A stretch of DNA of 64,000 nucleotides from Pseudarthrobacter sp. SSS035 (GTDB taxonomy: Bacteria; Actinomycetota; Actinomycetes; Actinomycetales; Micrococcaceae), in contig NZ_CP096882.1 in the NCBI RefSeq assembly GCF_023273875.1, positions 1,364,001 to 1,428,000 of the forward strand. Reading direction: 5' to 3'. A program made the position numbers and the translations under genes. Below are positions 59,813-64,000 of the stretch, piece after piece. The notes under the pieces were generated by a model. It had not been told where the DNA came from. It worked only from the letters and a program-made list of their open reading frames with translations, and made no database searches. The stretch's first letter is position 1. Each line of letters starts with the position of its first letter.

Positions 59813-60448
59813 ATGGTCCCGCTCTCAAACCTTCTCGCGTTTGCGCTGGCATCCGTGGTGCTGATCGCCGTCCCCGGACCCAGCGTGCTGTTCGTGATCG
59901 GCCGTTCCCTGGCGCTCGGCTGGAAGGGCGGCGTCCTGACGGTACTGGGCAACGCGACCGGGCAGCTGGTGCAGGTGGCTGCAGTCGCGCTCGGCGTGGG
60001 CATTATCGTGGCGCAGTCCGTGGTCCTCTTCAGCGTGGTGAAGCTGGCAGGGGCTGCCTACCTGGTCTATCTGGGCATCAAGGCGATCCGGAACCGGCGC
60101 CACAACTCCTTCGCGGATCGTCAGCCAGTGGCCTCCTCGCCACGACGGCTCGTGGCGGAAGGCCTGGTGGTGGGGATCACCAACCCCAAGTCCGTGGTGT
60201 TCTTCGTGGCGGTGCTGCCGCAGTTTGTGGACTACCCGTCCGGGGCCATTCCGTTCCAGCTGGCGCTGCTGGGGGCGGTGTTCCTGCTGATCGCCATAGT
60301 GTCAGATAGCCTCTGGGCCGTCGCCGCAGGTTCAGCCCGCCAATGGTTTGCCCGTTCGCCCCGCCGGGTTTCAACGGTTGAGGCAACAGGAGGGGCCTTG
60401 ATGATCGGCCTCGGCGGAACCTTGGCCCTGACCGGCAGCAAGTCCTAG
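59813..60448 (+). CDS. LysE-family exporter (RhtB type)
   Basis: 211 residues with six hydrophobic helices and the family motif GPSVLFVIGRSLALGWKGGVLTVLGNATG at the N-terminus. It exports amino acids or related metabolites. The ATG lies 5 nt after TAAGAT, whose TAA is the stop codon of the permease gene, suggesting a separate leaderless transcript overlapping it. It might balance the uptake by the permease upstream. Confidence 0.92.
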   Translation: MVPLSNLLAFALASVVLIAVPGPSVLFVIGRSLALGWKGGVLTVLGNATGQLVQVAAVALGVGIIVAQSVVLFSVVKLAGAAYLVYLGIKAIRNRRHNSFADRQPVASSPRRLVAEGLVVGITNPKSVVFFVAVLPQFVDYPSGAIPFQLALLGAVFLLIAIVSDSLWAVAAGSARQWFARSPRRVSTVEATGGALMIGLGGTLALTGSKS

Positions 60449-60474
60449 TTGCCCCGCCCTGAAGGCAGGGCAAC
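60448..60474 (+). terminator. Hairpin after the LysE gene
   Basis: GCCCTG-AAGG-CAGGGC with outer GTTG/CAAC pairing lies right at the stop codon. There is no long T tract, so it is a weak terminator at best. Confidence 0.4.
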
Positions 60475-60597
60475 CAGTACCCGGTGATTCGACCATTAAC
60501 CTCATGGCTGCCGGCCACTCACCCAGTATTCCCGAAGCATTCATGGCTTCATGACTCAATTTGGGTTGACCAGTCTCGGCTAACCAATGGAGTTTAT

Positions 60598-61860
60598 GTG
60601 CGCCGCCTCGTGATGTTCCTCATCGCCTTCGTTGTCCTGTTCGGCCCGGCTACGGCGGCCCAGGCTCATCCGGTCGGGACGACCGGCGTCCTGATCGAGG
60701 TCAAAGAGGACCGGTTGGGGCTGACCCTGCAGCTGCAGCTTGATCAGCTGAACAAGGCCACCGGACTTGACCTGGTGCGTGACGGGTCCGTTCCCGCCGG
60801 GGACATCGCGCGGCTCGTCAACGAAAAGATAGCGATCACTGCGGGCGACGCCGCCTACACCACGGAAATCACCGGCATCGGTTACGGCACAATCAACGGC
60901 AGCGACGCTCTCATCGTCAACGTGGCGGCTGCGTCTCCGTCCCGACCTGGCCCCTTCACCCTGGACTATTCGCTGCTGACCGACAAGCTGAGCGGCCACA
61001 AGGTCTACGTCTCACGCGTCGTGGATGGACATGAGGCCGAGCTGCTCGGCGTCATCACTGCGGACCAACCGACGCTGGCCATCGACGTCGACACGGAGAA
61101 GGCCAGCGTCGGTGCGATGATCGGGCACGGGATGCACCATATCGCCGACGGCTACGACCACCTGTTGTTCCTGGCAGTGCTGCTGCTGTCGGCGCCGCTT
61201 GTGGCGAAGCGGACGGCTGCCGGATGGCGCTGGAGCCCCCGAGCTGACAGTCTTCGCTCGTCAGTGAAACGAATTCTCACCATCGTCACCGCTTTCACGC
61301 TCGGTCATTCGATCACCCTGCTGATCGTCAGCCTGGGCTGGTTCACTCCCCCGGTCCAATATGTCGAGACAATCGTCGCGGCATCAATTGCCGTTGCGGC
61401 GTGGAACCTGGTCCGCCCCATGTTCGCGCACGGTGAAGTGGTGCTGGCAAGTGTCTTCGGCCTCGTGCACGGCATGGCCTTCGCAACGACCATTCTCGAG
61501 ATGAACCTCGACACGCCGGACACACTCCTGGCAGTGCTCGGCTTCAACATCGGCATCGAGTTGGCCCAGCTGCTCGGCGTGATTCTGACCGTCCCGCTGA
61601 TCCACGTCGCGGCCACCGGAAACCACTACCGTCGGCTTTGCGGGGTCTTCGCGGTTTTCGGCATTGTGGCCTCGGCGGCATGGGTGGTTGGCATCTGGAC
61701 CGACTCGGACTCGGCGCTGACCCCACTCTTCGACGGCGTCGCCGCGTACCCGCTGGTCTCCTACCTCGTGTTCGCGGGGGTTATGCTTCTCCTCGGATTC
61801 GCCAAACCCAGGACTATCAGCAAGACCGGAGCCAGGCCCGGGGTCAAGACCGCGGCCTGA
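60598..61860 (+). CDS. HupE/UreJ-like membrane protein with extracytoplasmic domain
   Basis: 420 residues from GTG 60598 with GGAG 5 nt upstream. The signal peptide ends at AAQA, so the mature protein begins HPVGTTGV. An extracytoplasmic beta-rich domain (residues 24-180) is followed by a seven-helix HupE/UreJ-type membrane domain whose first helix carries His residues (MIGHGMHHIADGYDHLLFLA). Proteins of this shape are proposed metal (Ni or Co/Cu) permeases. The next gene, 137 bp downstream, encodes another secreted protein with a similarly small exported domain, suggesting a functional link. Confidence 0.87.
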   Translation: MRRLVMFLIAFVVLFGPATAAQAHPVGTTGVLIEVKEDRLGLTLQLQLDQLNKATGLDLVRDGSVPAGDIARLVNEKIAITAGDAAYTTEITGIGYGTINGSDALIVNVAAASPSRPGPFTLDYSLLTDKLSGHKVYVSRVVDGHEAELLGVITADQPTLAIDVDTEKASVGAMIGHGMHHIADGYDHLLFLAVLLLSAPLVAKRTAAGWRWSPRADSLRSSVKRILTIVTAFTLGHSITLLIVSLGWFTPPVQYVETIVAASIAVAAWNLVRPMFAHGEVVLASVFGLVHGMAFATTILEMNLDTPDTLLAVLGFNIGIELAQLLGVILTVPLIHVAATGNHYRRLCGVFAVFGIVASAAWVVGIWTDSDSALTPLFDGVAAYPLVSYLVFAGVMLLLGFAKPRTISKTGARPGVKTAA

Positions 61861-61865
61861 TAGGG

Positions 61866-61892
61866 GGCGGCAGGAGCCCGTCGCCTGCCGCC
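61866..61892. terminator. Hairpin after the HupE-like gene
   Basis: A perfect 9-bp stem GGCGGCAGG/CCTGCCGCC with a 9-nt loop, 5 bp after the stop codon, without a T tract. Confidence 0.45.
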
Positions 61893-61997
61893 TGGCCGGC
61901 GCCATCGGAGGATATCCAGCCCCCTGGACGTCCTATGTCCGATGTCGTTCACCCAGAGTCCACTCAACCGTTGCATTGGGTGGCTACATTTTTCACC

Positions 61998-64000
61998 GTG
62001 AACTATGAAGCGCACCGCGCAAACCTCTTCTGTCGTACCGTTCTCGCGGTCCTGACCGCGACAACGGCCATCCTCCTATCCTCCGTGGGCACCGCCTTTG
62101 CCCACGACAGCCGTGAACACGGTGAACTTGTTGTCACCACAAACGGCACCAGCTCCGAAGGGCGTCTGATCCTCGGCAGCGAGATCGTTCCTGTCGACCA
62201 GGCCGGCGAGTGGGCCCAGGGCCTGTTCGCCGCAGAGTGCCCCCTCACCGCCCAAGGCGTGGACGGGGCCAGCGGCGGAGCGCCCGGGAACGTCGTGATC
62301 GAACTGGCTTGGAGCTGCAGCGTAGCCCAGCTAGACCTTTCCGCACTTTTGAAAGCGGCCACCCTGGAGAACCTGGTAGTCGAATTCGATGGCAACACGG
62401 TCGTTGCCAAGGAATCGGCACCCGTGGTTGACGCAATCGGCGCCCACGCTCCCGTTGCGTCCTCGGAATGGCCGGAAATGCTTCCGATCGCCTTGGTCGC
62501 CGCGGCTCTGGGACTCGCGGTGGCTGTGATTCTGGCCCGCCGGAAGAGGACCCCGTCAGCTGTCCCGCTGCAGGCAAAGAAGCCGACGCTGGTAAAGCAG
62601 CCGAAGCGGTTCCGTGCAGCCCTCAGCGGCGGCCTGGCCGTTATCGCGCTGGCCCCCGTACTGGTGCTCTCGCCCACCGCGGCCATGGCCGCAACGCCTG
62701 GACTGAGCCTCACCACGGTGAACCCGAAGGTCGGGACACCGCTCGCATTCCACTACTCCACCGATGCTCCCGCATCCAACAACTGGGTGGGCATCTACGG
62801 CCCCAACGACACTCCGGGCCCGATAGCGGCAAGGACCTGGGCCTATGCGCCCCAGGCAGACGGAACGGTGACCCTGGGCAGCGGCGGCTTGAGCGCCGGC
62901 ACCTGGAAGGCGCACTTCCTGGCCAAGGACGGCTATGCGCCGCTGACCGCGCCGATCATCTTCACACTCGCCTCCTCGAGCACCACTGAGCTTGTGGTGG
63001 TTCAGGGCTCGGTATTCACCGACACCAACGCGAACGGCGTCCGCGACGCCGGCGAGCCCGGAATGGCCGACGTGTCCGTCACCGACGGCGCCAGCTGGTC
63101 CAAGAGCGGCGCTGACGGCGCTTACAGCATCCAGATGGACCGCTCGCGCCGCGAAACCGACCTGGTCCAGATCGTGTCCCCCAACGGATACACCCCCGCA
63201 CTGCGCGCCGACTCCGTGCCGCAGCACTTCCGCGAGGTCCCCGCCGGCCCGTCCCCGCTCACCGGCCTGGACTTCGCCCTGGTGCCCGACAAGAACGCGG
63301 CAAACCCGACCGAGAAGTGGTCGCTCGTTTCTGACGTGGAAGTCAGCAACACCACCGACCAGGCAGCAGCCTCCGGCCTGCCCACCTGGACCGGACGTGT
63401 GAAGGCGATGTCCGAGAACCTCGAAACCACGATGACCATCACCACCGGTGACCTGACGGTCACGGACTACGCCGCAGAGCCCCGCCGCCAGGGCGGCTAC
63501 AACGTCCTGCGCAACGGCCTGACCGATGGCAAGCTTGGCCACGCCTTCTACCCGGTGATGGGCAACCACGACGTCGGCGGCACCGCCACGTCCGTGGGCT
63601 ACGGCGGCAGCATGGAGTACTGGCGCCGCAACATGGGTCCGGAGTGGTACAGCTTCGACCGCAACGGCCGCCACGTGGTGGTTCTGGAAAACAACTACGA
63701 CTCATCCGGCCTCGCACCCCAGCTGCAGTGGCTCAAGGAAGACCTGGGCCGCCACGCCGTGGGCAAGCAGGTGATGGTCTTCGCACACCGCTCGCTGTTC
63801 ACCAAGTGGGGTCCAGGTGCCGGCATGCAGCCGATCGTGGACGAGCTCGCCAAATACGACGTGCGCATGTTCGCCGCAGGCCACAACCAGCAGGCCGAAT
63901 TCCGTCGCGGTGCATTCGCCCGCTCGGTTGAGGTCAACAACATGGGCACCTACGGCCTCGACTCCGCCCGGCCCGACTACAAGATCCTCGACTTCTCCAC
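61998..64000 (+). CDS. Secreted fusion protein: anchored exported domain joined to a calcineurin-like phosphoesterase (3' end outside window)
   Basis: The frame is open from GTG 61998 to the window end (667 codons and not finished). I checked it codon by codon. The GTG follows TACATT by 7 nt (leaderless type). Order: signal peptide (to about residue 35, AFA-HDSREHG), an exported domain, a membrane helix (EMLPIALVAAALGLAVAVIL, about 157-180), a basic loop, then a second signal-peptide-like helix ending LSPTAAMA-ATPG (about 204-232). After it come a beta domain with NNWVGIYGPND, an SdrD-like domain (GSVFTDTNANGVRDAGEPGM), and a metallophosphoesterase with GDLT, YPVMGNHDVGG, and VMVFAHRS. The second signal peptide looks like the original N-terminus of the phosphoesterase, so this may be two genes joined. 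It probably acts outside the cell. Confidence 0.8.
   Translation, partial: MNYEAHRANLFCRTVLAVLTATTAILLSSVGTAFAHDSREHGELVVTTNGTSSEGRLILGSEIVPVDQAGEWAQGLFAAECPLTAQGVDGASGGAPGNVVIELAWSCSVAQLDLSALLKAATLENLVVEFDGNTVVAKESAPVVDAIGAHAPVASSEWPEMLPIALVAAALGLAVAVILARRKRTPSAVPLQAKKPTLVKQPKRFRAALSGGLAVIALAPVLVLSPTAAMAATPGLSLTTVNPKVGTPLAFHYSTDAPASNNWVGIYGPNDTPGPIAARTWAYAPQADGTVTLGSGGLSAGTWKAHFLAKDGYAPLTAPIIFTLASSSTTELVVVQGSVFTDTNANGVRDAGEPGMADVSVTDGASWSKSGADGAYSIQMDRSRRETDLVQIVSPNGYTPALRADSVPQHFREVPAGPSPLTGLDFALVPDKNAANPTEKWSLVSDVEVSNTTDQAAASGLPTWTGRVKAMSENLETTMTITTGDLTVTDYAAEPRRQGGYNVLRNGLTDGKLGHAFYPVMGNHDVGGTATSVGYGGSMEYWRRNMGPEWYSFDRNGRHVVVLENNYDSSGLAPQLQWLKEDLGRHAVGKQVMVFAHRSLFTKWGPGAGMQPIVDELAKYDVRMFAAGHNQQAEFRRGAFARSVEVNNMGTYGLDSARPDYKILDFS

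Overview
The window is about 65% GC, is packed with genes, uses GTG starts freely and has many 4-nt ATGA gene overlaps. Several genes have an actinobacterial TAnnnT -10 hexamer 5-7 nt before the start codon, with no ribosome binding site. Together with the gene families present (Asp23/AmaP/DUF6286 cassette, DUF222-HNH endonuclease, zincin-like metallopeptidase, secreted levansucrase, CDF and NCS2 transporters), this points to a chromosomal segment of a soil actinobacterium of the Micrococcaceae, most like Arthrobacter or Pseudarthrobacter. No phage, plasmid, IS element, rRNA operon or CRISPR array is visible.

Layout. 1-2 kb: end of a MarR regulator, then an XRE-cupin regulator divergent from a thioredoxin-reductase-like flavoprotein. 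2-6.3 kb: valine catabolism operon (mmsA, 3-hydroxyisobutyryl-CoA hydrolase, mmsB, enoyl-CoA hydratase). 6.6-8.5 kb: exonuclease III and an unknown protein. 8.6-15.2 kb: alpha-glucoside uptake and hydrolysis locus (LacI regulator, small membrane protein, two permeases, binding protein, divergent GH13 glucosidase). The binding protein and the glucosidase each carry a one-base frameshift. 15.3-18.1 kb: LEA-like repeat protein and a tightly overlapped Asp23/Gls24 envelope-stress operon. 18.1-22.4 kb: fructan locus (levanase, levansucrase, remnant of another GH32 enzyme). Its upstream region carries exactly the same 14-bp LacI-type operator as the glucosidase locus. 22.5-22.9 kb: tRNA-Glu, tRNA-Asp, tRNA-Phe. 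23-28.9 kb: PHP hydrolase, EamA exporter, methyltransferase, metallopeptidase, CDF metal exporter, NlpC/P60 peptidase. 29-32.4 kb: LolA-like secreted protein with an ABC exporter. 32.5-38.1 kb: PEP-synthase-like enzyme, universal stress protein, orphan flavoprotein, CopC. 38.2-42.1 kb: UvrA-like ABC protein and a purine permease. 42.2-48.9 kb: two-component system divergent from a tctCBA tricarboxylate transporter with a UspA gene. 48.9-60.4 kb: hutH-hutU, an IclR regulator, a GNAT enzyme, a frameshifted HNH endonuclease, an MDR oxidoreductase/XRE/membrane-protein trio, an amino-acid permease and a LysE exporter. 60.6-64 kb: a HupE-like membrane protein and a very long secreted-protein ORF that runs off the window.

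How the genes work together. Most clusters are catabolic modules with their own regulator. A near-palindromic site with consensus TGTCYGGNATNCCRGACA lies before hutU and before the IclR gene, and a weaker form lies before the amino-acid permease. This suggests a histidine utilisation regulon with its own permease. The LacI-type operator TGCAAGCGCTTACA ties glucoside and fructan metabolism together.

The most unusual object is the final ORF. It joins, in one frame, a small secreted, membrane-anchored domain to what looks like a complete signal peptide plus a calcineurin-like phosphoesterase. A caution on quality: three genes (binding protein, GH13 glucosidase, HNH endonuclease) are each broken by the apparent loss of one C from a CCC run. 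Homopolymer sequencing error is therefore as likely as real gene decay.
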